Positions 1-7,583 of a stretch of 64,000 bases of DNA are shown here, piece by piece; the first letter of the stretch is position 1; the number at the start of each line of letters is the position of its first letter. A program made the position numbers and the translations under genes. This DNA comes from CAYXDO01 sp964463485 (GTDB lineage: Bacteria > Myxococcota > Kuafuiibacteriia > Kuafuiibacteriales > Kuafuiibacteriaceae). The notes beneath the pieces are model-generated. The model worked only from the letters and a program-made list of their open reading frames with translations, made no database searches and was not told where the DNA came from. The DNA is taken from positions 13,060 to 77,059 of the forward strand of contig CAYXDO010000032.1 of the NCBI GenBank assembly GCA_964463485.1, written 5' to 3'.

Positions 1-1
1 C

Positions 2-481
2 TGGCGCGCGGGTGACGGATCGTTTGGGCTCGTGCTGGCGTTCGCGGAGTTTTGGCTCGGGGGCGATCACCGCTACGTCGACGCGCTCGGAGTGACGCTC
101 ACACGTCACCAGCTCGCGCGCGGCCTCACCCTGGTCTTCTTCGGCTTGGTCTACGCCGGGCTCTTGGTACGTCAGCGAGCCCCCGCGGAGGTGCCCAAGG
201 TCGCCGGTGTCGTTTTGCTGATGGTCTTGCTGCTCGGCCCGACTTTGCACCCTTGGTACACGAGCTGGTTGCTGCCCTTCGTGCCCTTCATGTCGGTCGG
301 ACGCGCCTCCGCGCTCGTGATGCTGGTCGCGTCACCCGTCCTTCACCACCCGACGTGGCTGGAGGCGACGACCGGCGCGTGGACGGATCTGCCTTGGGTC
401 CGTGCGCTCGTTCACATGCCCGCGTGGGCGCTGTTGTTTCGCGACCTGCGTTTCGAACGTAAGCCCGCGAACGAGCTATAG
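2..481 (+). CDS. C-terminal part of a polyprenol-phosphate-dependent mannosyltransferase-like membrane protein (partial)
   Basis: The frame is open from the window edge, so the N-terminus is missing. About 160 residues are visible. They read DGSFGLVLAFAEFW, then hydrophobic helices, then HPWYTSWLLPF before two more helices and a short basic tail. An HPWY-type motif near the C-terminus with an upstream DGS motif is typical of GT87-like and related GT-C mannosyltransferases, which use a lipid-linked sugar at the periplasmic face. The acceptor cannot be inferred. The TAG stop shares one base with the GTG start proposed for the next gene, so the two are probably co-transcribed. The GT-C assignment rests on the motif and helix pattern alone. 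Confidence 0.6.
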   Translation, partial: WRAGDGSFGLVLAFAEFWLGGDHRYVDALGVTLTRHQLARGLTLVFFGLVYAGLLVRQRAPAEVPKVAGVVLLMVLLLGPTLHPWYTSWLLPFVPFMSVGRASALVMLVASPVLHHPTWLEATTGAWTDLPWVRALVHMPAWALLFRDLRFERKPANEL

Positions 482-1317
482 TGCGCGCCGTGCCCCTTCG
501 AGACGAGCTCGTCATGTCCATGAAAGAAGGCCTGATCGAGCTCACCGCGGAGCTCGTCGAACCAGGTTCGGACGAGCCGGACGCGCTTCGCGAAGAGGTG
601 CGCGCACGGCTCGACGATCACTTCTACGAGATCATGACCGACCCCGCGATCCTCGACGCGGACTCGGTCCAGGTCGCGTCCGTGATCTTGGCTCGCGACC
701 CGATTCCTCCGGCCTCGCGGGAGGTGCTGGCCAGCCTGGGGCTCTCGCCGCTCGAGACGCCCACGGGCGGGCACGAAGAGAGCTCGATGTTCTCCATTCT
801 GAAGCGACCGAAGCGGAGCCGACTGGAGAAGTGGCGCGCTTCGTACACACGTGCACGCGGCGCTTCGTCAGCGCTCGGAGAGCTCGAGAGCTTGCTGGTC
901 GACGAGGTCCCCGAGGGCTCGCTGTTCGAGACTCACGAAGAAGCCACGCGGGCCTTGGTCGACGGAATGCGCACGACGTTCCGCACCCTCGTGGCTCCAG
1001 GCCTCGAAGGCCTTCGCACCCTCGAGATGCGCCTCGCCAAAGAGCGGCCGAGCGGGACACGGTTGGTGCTCCAACCATCATTCGTACGCGCTCTCGCGAG
1101 CTTCGCGGGCGACTCGATCATCGAAGCGACCGACGGCAGCTCGTGGGAGGACGACGACGACGCGCCGCTTCACATCGGAGTGGACGGCGGAGTGATCGTG
1201 AGATCGGATCCCGTCGTCCGTGTCGTGGCGTTCGTGCACGATCCCCGCCGGTCGGCGTTGACCGAGTATGCCGACTCGGTGATCTCGCAATCGCGGCAGG
1301 GCTCAGGCGGGGAATAG
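481..1317 (+). CDS. uncharacterised acidic soluble protein
   Basis: A 278-residue protein that I do not recognise. It has no signal peptide or membrane segment. Its N-terminal half is helical and acidic, with a basic patch near residues 105-120 (KRPKRSRLEKWR). Further on it has an acidic WEDDDDA stretch near residue 225, followed by beta-rich sequence. The GTG start overlaps the preceding stop by one base. An in-frame ATG at 514 is an alternative that would shorten the product by 11 residues. Tight coupling to the mannosyltransferase-like gene suggests shared transcription, but no function can be assigned. Confidence 0.6.
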   Translation: MRAVPLRDELVMSMKEGLIELTAELVEPGSDEPDALREEVRARLDDHFYEIMTDPAILDADSVQVASVILARDPIPPASREVLASLGLSPLETPTGGHEESSMFSILKRPKRSRLEKWRASYTRARGASSALGELESLLVDEVPEGSLFETHEEATRALVDGMRTTFRTLVAPGLEGLRTLEMRLAKERPSGTRLVLQPSFVRALASFAGDSIIEATDGSSWEDDDDAPLHIGVDGGVIVRSDPVVRVVAFVHDPRRSALTEYADSVISQSRQGSGGE

Positions 1318-1357
1318 TCGGAGCGACTCCTGGGTTGGTCGACGCCACCGTGGCGGC

Positions 1358-2911
1358 ATGCGTATGAAGACAAGAGTGAAGGCCTTTGCGGGGCTCGTCG
1401 GGGCGATTGCGCTCCTGTTGGCCTGGGCCCTCTTTTCGACCGAATCCTCGAGCTCCGATCAGACAATCAGCGCCGAGGGTGCCAAGGGCTCAGGCCCCTC
1501 GCTCGCCGAGACTTCCGGCCTGGCCCAAGCGACCGAATCGAGGTCCACCGAATCGAGCTCGAAGAGCTCGAGCCCACAGGCGAAGGAAACGCGCCTCCTG
1601 ATGGGGATCGTTTCCGACGTAAGAGGCGAGCCCATCGTGGGCGCGAGAGTGCGGCTTTCGGGGCTCGGGCGAGGGCTCGCGTCAGAGACGGACGCGATGG
1701 GACGGTATGCGTTGGCGCCGGTACCCGACACCGCCGAGCGCCTAGAGGTCGCCGCCGTTGGCTACAAAACCCATACTGAAGACAAGCCGATCCTCCCCTC
1801 CGACGCCCGCGCTCGGTGGGACTTCACCCTCGAAAAAGTCGACGGAATTTACGGAAGAGTCACCTTGGGCTCGGGGGAGCCCGCCCCTTTTTCGACGGTC
1901 ATACTCATCAAAGAAAAACATCCGCTCGGACGCGCGGTGGCGTCGAGCGATGGTGACTATTCGATCGAGCACGAAGGTGAGCTCACCGGCCTCGAGGTGT
2001 TCGCGAGGCACGCGGAGCACGGCGAAGGCTTGACCAAAGTCGAAGCCCGAGAGGTGAACGTGAGCCTCGAAGGCGGAGGGTTCGTGGAAGGCATCGTCCG
2101 AGACGAACAAGGCCGCCCGATCGCGAGCTTCACCATCACCCTCGGCTCCGAGGCCCCGAGCGCTCCGGGATCGAAGTCCTTCGACGACGTGGGCGGAAAA
2201 TTCAGGCTGGGCCCGTTCGCCGCCGGACACGTCTCCCTTTACGTGGCCGCGCCCGGATACTCCCCGGGAAGAGCGCGCGCGATCGTACGCAGCGCGGAGG
2301 TCACTCGCGGCGTGTCCGTCACACTCACCCGGTCGATGATTTTGGTCGGCTTCGTCCGAGACGCCCGAACCCATCGACCCATTCCCGGAGCGTTGGTGGC
2401 GCCCGCGGAGTGGGCGACCAAAGAGCTCACCGAAATCGCCGGCGCGACCTCCGGAACGAGCGGTGAGTATCGCCTCGAGACGGTGCCCAAAGATCGAACC
2501 ACCGTGAGCATCTCTGCGCCAGGCTACCGAACGCTGTTGGCCGGCGGCATCGACGGCAAGGAGCGCGGGGAGATCCGCAAGGACTTCGAGCTCGTGCCCG
2601 ACGCGGATGGCAAATCAGGATCGCAACTCACCGGAATCGGCGTCACCGTGGGAAAGGTCCCGACCGGAATCTTGGTCGGAGAGATCGTCGCTGGCGGCCC
2701 CGCGGTCGGTCGCCTGAACCAAGGTGACGTCATCGTCATGGTCGGGGGCTTGGACGCTCGATCCGCCCCCTTGGCGGACGTCGTGCAGTCGATTCGCGGG
2801 GAGCCCGGGACGAGCGTCGACCTTTGGGTGAGACGAGGCGGCACCGGCGACCCCGAGCACGTCGTACTCACCCGAGACATCATCGAGGTCCCGAAGCGCC
2901 CTCACGAGTGA
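1358..2911 (+). CDS. membrane-anchored protein with carboxypeptidase-regulatory-like repeats and a PDZ domain
   Basis: The 517-residue product begins with a basic N-terminus and one hydrophobic segment (about residues 8-28), which fits a signal anchor or uncleaved signal peptide. A Ser-rich linker follows. Next come three or four carboxypeptidase-regulatory-like beta modules, recognisable by the repeated pattern V-x-x-x-x-G-x-P-I-x-G-A-x-V followed by D-x-x-G-x-Y/F. The first begins near residue 80 (GEPIVGARVRL). A PDZ-like domain ends the protein (about 420-510, with G-x-L-x-x-G-D-V-I near its middle). This layout suggests a periplasmic or surface adaptor rather than an enzyme. No protease or peptidase catalytic domain is present. 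The gene stands alone between differently oriented neighbours. Confidence 0.7.
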   Translation: MRMKTRVKAFAGLVGAIALLLAWALFSTESSSSDQTISAEGAKGSGPSLAETSGLAQATESRSTESSSKSSSPQAKETRLLMGIVSDVRGEPIVGARVRLSGLGRGLASETDAMGRYALAPVPDTAERLEVAAVGYKTHTEDKPILPSDARARWDFTLEKVDGIYGRVTLGSGEPAPFSTVILIKEKHPLGRAVASSDGDYSIEHEGELTGLEVFARHAEHGEGLTKVEAREVNVSLEGGGFVEGIVRDEQGRPIASFTITLGSEAPSAPGSKSFDDVGGKFRLGPFAAGHVSLYVAAPGYSPGRARAIVRSAEVTRGVSVTLTRSMILVGFVRDARTHRPIPGALVAPAEWATKELTEIAGATSGTSGEYRLETVPKDRTTVSISAPGYRTLLAGGIDGKERGEIRKDFELVPDADGKSGSQLTGIGVTVGKVPTGILVGEIVAGGPAVGRLNQGDVIVMVGGLDARSAPLADVVQSIRGEPGTSVDLWVRRGGTGDPEHVVLTRDIIEVPKRPHE

Positions 2912-2980
2912 GTCGAGTACGGGCCGAGCCCACAGCCATTTGACTGCGCGCCGAGTTTGCCACGCAAAAGAACAGGAGGT

Positions 2981-4075
2981 TCAGGCCTTCGTCGGTGAGT
3001 GGGTCGCGACGAGGAGCTCGCCGCTCGGGAAGAATCGCCGCTGCGCCCACAGCGCCACGTTCACGAGGCCGATCAGGACGGGCACCTCGACGAGCGGGCC
3101 AATGACGGCCGCGAACGCAGCCCCGCTGTGGATGCCGAAGCTGGCGATGGCGACGGCGATGGCCAGCTCGAAGTTGTTCGATGCGGCGGTGAAGGAGAGC
3201 GTCACCGACTGCTTGTAGTCGGCGCCGACGCGTTTGCTCACGACGAACGACGCCGCGAACATGACGAGGAAGTAGATCAGGAGAGGCAGCGCGATCCGAA
3301 GCACGTCGACCGGAAGCTGCACGATCGCCTCGCCCTTCAGCGAGAACATCACCACGATGGTGAACAGCAGCGACACGAGCGTGATCGGCGCGATGCGCGG
3401 CACGAAGCTCGACTCGTACCAGTCACGACCCTTCGCGCCAACGAGCGCGCGCCGCGTGAGGAACCCAGCGGCGAACGGGATGCCGAGATAGACGGCCACG
3501 CTCTTGGCGATGTCACCGATCGTGATACTCACGATGACACCCTCGAGTCCAAGCCAGGTCGGCAGCAGCGAGGCGAAGAAGTACGCATAGAGCGAGAAGA
3601 ACAGGACTTGGAAGATGGAGTTGAAGGCCACGAGCCCGGCGCAGTACTCGGTGTCGCCCTGCGCGAGATCGTTCCAGACGATGACCATCGCGATGCAGCG
3701 CGCAAGACCGATGAGGATGAGTCCGAGCATGTACTCGGGCTCGTCGCGCAGAAAGACGACCGCGAGCCCGAACATCAGGATTGGTCCGATCACCCAATTC
3801 TGCACGAGCGACAACGCCAGCAAGCGCTTGTTGCGGAAGACTTTGCCGAGCTCCTCGTATCTGACCTTCGCGAGGGGCGGATACATCATCAACACGAGGC
3901 CGATCGCGATGGGGATGGACGTGGTGCCGACACTCATGCGCTCGAGGGCCGCCGTGAGCTTCGGCGCGACGAAGCCGAGCGCGACGCCGAGCGCCATCGC
4001 GGCGAAGATCCACAGCGTCAGGTAGCGGTCGAGGAAGGAGAGCTTGCCGAGCAGTTCAGCCTTCTTGGTAATCAT
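2981..4075 (-). CDS. acr3: ACR3-family arsenite efflux permease
   Basis: A 364-residue integral membrane protein with about ten hydrophobic helices. The sequence matches the ACR3/BASS-fold arsenite exporters: an early RYLTLWIF segment, PIAIGLVLMMYPPLAKVRYEE in the second helix region, and the conserved cysteine block LIGLARCIAMVIVWNDLA (about residues 117-134). That cysteine is the one known to be required for arsenite transport in this family. The protein would extrude As(III) using the proton gradient. It lies 70 bp downstream of an arsR-type regulator on the same strand, with GGGAG upstream of the ATG, so the two form a minimal arsenic resistance unit. No arsenate reductase is nearby. Confidence 0.92.
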   Translation of the reverse strand: MITKKAELLGKLSFLDRYLTLWIFAAMALGVALGFVAPKLTAALERMSVGTTSIPIAIGLVLMMYPPLAKVRYEELGKVFRNKRLLALSLVQNWVIGPILMFGLAVVFLRDEPEYMLGLILIGLARCIAMVIVWNDLAQGDTEYCAGLVAFNSIFQVLFFSLYAYFFASLLPTWLGLEGVIVSITIGDIAKSVAVYLGIPFAAGFLTRRALVGAKGRDWYESSFVPRIAPITLVSLLFTIVVMFSLKGEAIVQLPVDVLRIALPLLIYFLVMFAASFVVSKRVGADYKQSVTLSFTAASNNFELAIAVAIASFGIHSGAAFAAVIGPLVEVPVLIGLVNVALWAQRRFFPSGELLVATHSPTKA

Positions 4076-4145
4076 GAAGTCAGCTCCCTCGGCGAGCTCC
4101 TTTCGGTTATCGGCGATAGACGATGATTGCGACGAGCGAAGGCCA

Positions 4146-4493
4146 TCACAGCCCCCCGACGAGCGACCGGAGGCGCCGCAGCGTGCGAGGCTCGACGCAG
4201 TAGCAAACGCGCGGCCCGTCGACGTCGCCGCGGATCAGGCCGGCCTCCTTGAGCACTTTGAGGTGCTGGGAGACCGTAGATTGGGCGAGCGGCAGCTCGT
4301 CGACGATGTCTCCGCATATACACGCATTCTTGCGGAGCAGGATGCGCATGATCTTCACGCGCGCAGAGTGGCCGAGCGCTTTGGCGAGCGCGGCCAGCTC
4401 TTCGTCGGCCTCGTCGCCCTCGACCGGACGCAGGTCCCGCTCCTCGCTCGCAGGCGGGCAACAGAGCTCGTTGGCCGGGGGGATCGATCTCAT
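4146..4493 (-). CDS. arsR: ArsR-family metalloregulator
   Basis: The frame is open further upstream, but the ATG at 4493 gives a normal 115-residue ArsR/SmtB protein. The upstream extension is low-complexity sequence read from the hexamer repeat. The winged helix is clear: ALGHSARVKIMRILL, then the recognition segment LAQSTVSQHLKVLKEAGLI. Possible thiol ligands for As(III) are a Cys-Cys pair at the N-terminus (ELCCPP), Cys-Ile-Cys before the DNA-recognition helix and a further Cys near the C-terminus (VCYCVEP). Such proteins repress their own operon until a metalloid binds. The neighbouring acr3 supports arsenite as the inducer. I could not identify a convincing operator upstream. Confidence 0.88.
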   Translation of the reverse strand: MRSIPPANELCCPPASEERDLRPVEGDEADEELAALAKALGHSARVKIMRILLRKNACICGDIVDELPLAQSTVSQHLKVLKEAGLIRGDVDGPRVCYCVEPRTLRRLRSLVGGL

Positions 4494-4570
4494 CGTTGTC
4501 TTACGATAGAACCTCGCGCGCAGGCTGTCCAGCCGCCCGGCTGCAAAGACACCGCCAGTGCTCCATTGGG

Positions 4571-4680
4571 GAATCGCGTCGGGCACGGGCACGGACGGGC
4601 ACGGGCACGGCACGGGCACGGGCACGGACGGGCACGGGCACGGCATGAGTTTTGGAGCCTTTTTCAGCGACCTGTTAGCG
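4571..4680. repeat. dispersed GGGCAC-hexamer repeat element, copy A
   Basis: This begins with GAATCG, runs through an irregular array of GGGCAC and ACGGAC units (about 4581-4643) and ends with a flank of about 38 bp containing ATGAGTTTTGGAGCC, then TTTTTCAGCGACCTGTTAGC. The same flank occurs at 17131-17169 and 43594-43632. In this copy the terminal TTA (4675-4677) supplies the TAA stop of the adjacent minus-strand glycosyltransferase gene, so the element abuts or has replaced its 3' end. Confidence 0.85.
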
Positions 4681-5397
4681 TCCCAGGTTGTAGCGCACGA
4701 TACACCAGATGGCTTTGAACCCATCTTTCATCCCGATCTTCTTTCCCTCTTCATACGTCCGACCGTAGTAGGAAATGCCGACCTCGTAGATGCGACATCC
4801 GAGCTTTGCGACCTTGGCCGTGATCTCGGGCTCGAACCCAAACCGGTCCTCCTCGATTCGAACCCGGTCGATGACGTCCCGCGTGAAGAGTTTGTACCCA
4901 GTCTCCATGTCGGTCAGGTTGATGTCGCTGAACATGTTGGACAGGGTCGTGAGCACTCGGTTCCCGACGTAGTGCCAGTAGTAAACAACGCGATGCGGCC
5001 CCGTGCCCGCAAAGCGTGAGCCAAAGACGACGTCGGCCTTTCCTTTCAGAATGGGCTCGAGCAGCAGCGGATATTGCTCCGGGTCGTACTCGAGGTCGGC
5101 GTCTTGAATCACCACGAAATCGCCGGTGACGGCAGCAAAACCGGTCCGCAACGCGGCTCCTTTTCCACGATTCTCTGGATGATGAATGGCGCGGATAACC
5201 TCCGGATGGGCCGCCGCCAGCTCATCGACGAGCCGGCCCGTCGCGTCCGTCGAGCGATCGTCGACCAGAATGATCTCCTTTTTCATCGCGCCGAGGCCGA
5301 CGGCCAGCACTCGATCCACGATCGACGCGATGGTGCCCTCTTCGTTGTAGGCCGGGATGACGATCGAGAGCTTCGAGGGTTCGGAGGCTTCGGACAT
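4675..5397 (-). CDS. GT2 glycosyltransferase, dolichyl/polyprenyl-phosphate mannose synthase-like
   Basis: A 240-residue GT-A fold enzyme. The N-terminal SIVIPAYNEE and VDDRSTDAT blocks bind the nucleotide sugar, and DADLEYDP (about residues 98-105) supplies the metal-binding DxD-type site. ETGYKLF and RFGFEPEITAKVAK are typical of the DPM1/DPG-synthase-like branch, which charges polyprenyl phosphate with mannose or glucose for periplasmic glycosyltransferases. There is no C-terminal membrane domain, as in short DPM1-type enzymes. The last codons (Gly-Arg-stop) lie inside repeat copy A. The membrane protein gene upstream ends about 100 bp before this start. The intervening DNA contains an 8-bp inverted repeat (5405-5412 and 5427-5434) of unclear role. 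Confidence 0.88.
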   Translation of the reverse strand: MSEASEPSKLSIVIPAYNEEGTIASIVDRVLAVGLGAMKKEIILVDDRSTDATGRLVDELAAAHPEVIRAIHHPENRGKGAALRTGFAAVTGDFVVIQDADLEYDPEQYPLLLEPILKGKADVVFGSRFAGTGPHRVVYYWHYVGNRVLTTLSNMFSDINLTDMETGYKLFTRDVIDRVRIEEDRFGFEPEITAKVAKLGCRIYEVGISYYGRTYEEGKKIGMKDGFKAIWCIVRYNLGR

Positions 5398-5498
5398 GAC
5401 TTTGGCTCGGGGGTCAACCTAGGAGGCCCCGAGCGCGCGGTCAATTCGTTGATCGTCGCCCAGGCGAGCTCGTCGAGGTCGAGGGCGGGTCTGGCGAT

Positions 5499-7583
5499 TT
5501 ACGACGCGGGCTTAGACTCTCGCCGCTGGATGACGAGCAACGAACCCAGATACAAACACAACGCGAGCAGCGTGAGCGCCTTCATCCCGACCCCCATGCC
5601 CAGGTACTCCAGCAACCCACCCAACACCGCGCCGCACAGGTTGGCGCCGAGCGCGGCGCTCGTGTTTTTCGAACGGCCGAGCCAGGTCGAGAAGATCAAA
5701 CCAGCGAAAAAGATCGGGAGCGCGTAGAGCAACCCAGCGATGATCGCGCGCGGGACGAGGTCGAACCGGTTGAGGACGCCGGCCGAGAGCGCCCAGATCC
5801 CGACCAGGCTCACCAACAGCAAGCCATACAGGGGTCCGGTCGCGAGCCGTCTGAAGCGCTCCACCGTGGTGTTCGCGAGCAAAATCATCAGCAGCACTCC
5901 GCCGATCACCGATGAATTCACGACCCAGGTCGAACCGAACAACAGGCTGAGCTCGGTGACCATTCGCGTCTCGAGCAACATGAACCCCGCTCCCAACAAA
6001 AACATGTGCAGATCGAAGCGCGAGGCGGCCAGCGCCGGCCCGAAGGCCTTGCGAACAGCCACGAGCGCCGTCAACGCGATCAGGAACCCCACGAGGATGT
6101 AGGCCGCTGGCGTGGAGTCCGGGCGAAGGTACAGAAACGGCCAGTCGTCGGACGGAATGGGAATCGGCGGATCGGCGAGCTCCCGGTACCCCGCCGAAGG
6201 AAACAACCTGCGCACCGAGTCGAGGGTCAAAGTCCGACCCACCATGAACGTGACTCCGTAGTTGTACCCGTGGCCGATGAGGATCGGATCGAGCCCGGTG
6301 GCTTCTTTCACCAGGCGCGCGAGTCGCTCTGTCATCCAGTCGCCGGCGAACACCGAAAACGAAATCGAAAGCACACCTCCCGGAGCCACGTGATTCCAGC
6401 CCGCTCGGACGCCCTCGAGCGTGTAGACGTAGTTGTCCAGGCGTAGGCTGGACATCGCCGAAAACATCGCGTGGGAGTCGAGGAGGCCGTAACACACCAC
6501 GTCGAACACCTCGTCGCGTTGCTCGAAGAAGGCTCGCGCGTCATTGATCACCGCAGTCACCTTCGGGTCGTCGTACGGGCGCTCGGGATGAAGTGTCTTT
6601 CCCAGCCGCACGATTTCGGGGTCGATATCGACACTCACGACTCTGTCGAAGCCCAAACGAACCGCGGCGGCCACGTCGTTCCCCGTTCCCGCGCCCACGA
6701 CCATGGCCGAGCCGCGCTTCGGACTGACCCGAAACGGGAGCTCGTATGCCAGCCTCACTCGGTCTCGATGAGCCATTCGCGGATCGGCAAACGTGCTCGA
6801 GACGCTGAGATCCAAGATGAGTTGGTGGTAGTCGCGATTGACGTTGAGCGCCCACTCCTTCTGCCCAGAAGGCGGCGGGCCCAGCGAACCGCCGGCGTCC
6901 TCGAGGTCGATCCGATTGTAAGGCGAGAACAAAGCGCCTCCGACAGAGTACCCGGCGGCCCCGAGCACGATGACCGCGGCGCCCGCGTTGAGGAGCGTGC
7001 GCCGAAGCAGCAAGAGAGGAACGACGCCGAGCGCGAACCAAACCGGGGAAGGCAAGCTCGCCCACGCGGCCATACTCATCGCGACCACGCCGGAGACCGA
7101 CCCGATGATGTCGTACCGGTACGCTCGAAGCGGAGGGAGCTCGGAGAAGAGCCACCCAAACGGGATTCCAAGCCCCACGAACACGATCGCTACGGCCCAG
7201 AAGCACAGGAGGACCAGCCCGCACCCGCGGATGAAGCCCCAGTTGTCGGCGTCGGACCCCGCCCAGAAGTGCATGGCAGGGTCAGGGACGACGAAGTGAA
7301 CGAAGCCGAGGAGATCGGAGAGGGAGAGCACCGCGACCACGACGGCGAGGATGGGGAGAGTCGCCGCGAACCAGTGGGGTTTGGTACGTCCGAGGGCGGC
7401 GCCGAGGCCGATCCCGAGGAACGCCGCGATCAGCACGAGGTTGGAGAAATACGCGGCGACTCTGACCTGAGTGCCGACCCACCGAATCATCGCGAGCTCG
7501 AGCGTGAGGACGGCGAAGGCGGTGAGGAACATCCTCAGCTCGTCACGCTTCACCACCGAGGCGGAAAATGGGGTCGTATTCAT
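5499..7583 (-). CDS. multi-pass membrane protein with embedded spermidine-synthase-like domain
   Basis: A protein of 694 residues. The ATG at 7583 is chosen because it overlaps the upstream stop as ATGA and removes a low-complexity extension. The N-terminal part (about 1-265) carries several membrane helices. The middle part (about 280-410) has a Rossmann methyltransferase fold with VVGAGTGNDVAAA and the acidic VVSVDIDPEIV motif, as in spermidine synthase-like proteins. The C-terminal part (about 470-690) again has several helices. True aminopropyltransferases have a catalytic Asp in a D-[ST]-[ST]-D-P motif after the yDvI strand. Here that segment reads VVCYGLLDSH, so the first Asp is lost and polyamine synthesis is doubtful. 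Coupling to a YfhO-like protein suggests an envelope role. Confidence 0.75.
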   Translation of the reverse strand: MNTTPFSASVVKRDELRMFLTAFAVLTLELAMIRWVGTQVRVAAYFSNLVLIAAFLGIGLGAALGRTKPHWFAATLPILAVVVAVLSLSDLLGFVHFVVPDPAMHFWAGSDADNWGFIRGCGLVLLCFWAVAIVFVGLGIPFGWLFSELPPLRAYRYDIIGSVSGVVAMSMAAWASLPSPVWFALGVVPLLLLRRTLLNAGAAVIVLGAAGYSVGGALFSPYNRIDLEDAGGSLGPPPSGQKEWALNVNRDYHQLILDLSVSSTFADPRMAHRDRVRLAYELPFRVSPKRGSAMVVGAGTGNDVAAAVRLGFDRVVSVDIDPEIVRLGKTLHPERPYDDPKVTAVINDARAFFEQRDEVFDVVCYGLLDSHAMFSAMSSLRLDNYVYTLEGVRAGWNHVAPGGVLSISFSVFAGDWMTERLARLVKEATGLDPILIGHGYNYGVTFMVGRTLTLDSVRRLFPSAGYRELADPPIPIPSDDWPFLYLRPDSTPAAYILVGFLIALTALVAVRKAFGPALAASRFDLHMFLLGAGFMLLETRMVTELSLLFGSTWVVNSSVIGGVLLMILLANTTVERFRRLATGPLYGLLLVSLVGIWALSAGVLNRFDLVPRAIIAGLLYALPIFFAGLIFSTWLGRSKNTSAALGANLCGAVLGGLLEYLGMGVGMKALTLLALCLYLGSLLVIQRRESKPAS

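Noticed and set aside
5405..5434. Inverted repeat GCTCGGGG/CCCCGAGC considered as a terminator
   Set aside because: It has a 14-base loop and no following T-run in either direction, so termination is not supported.
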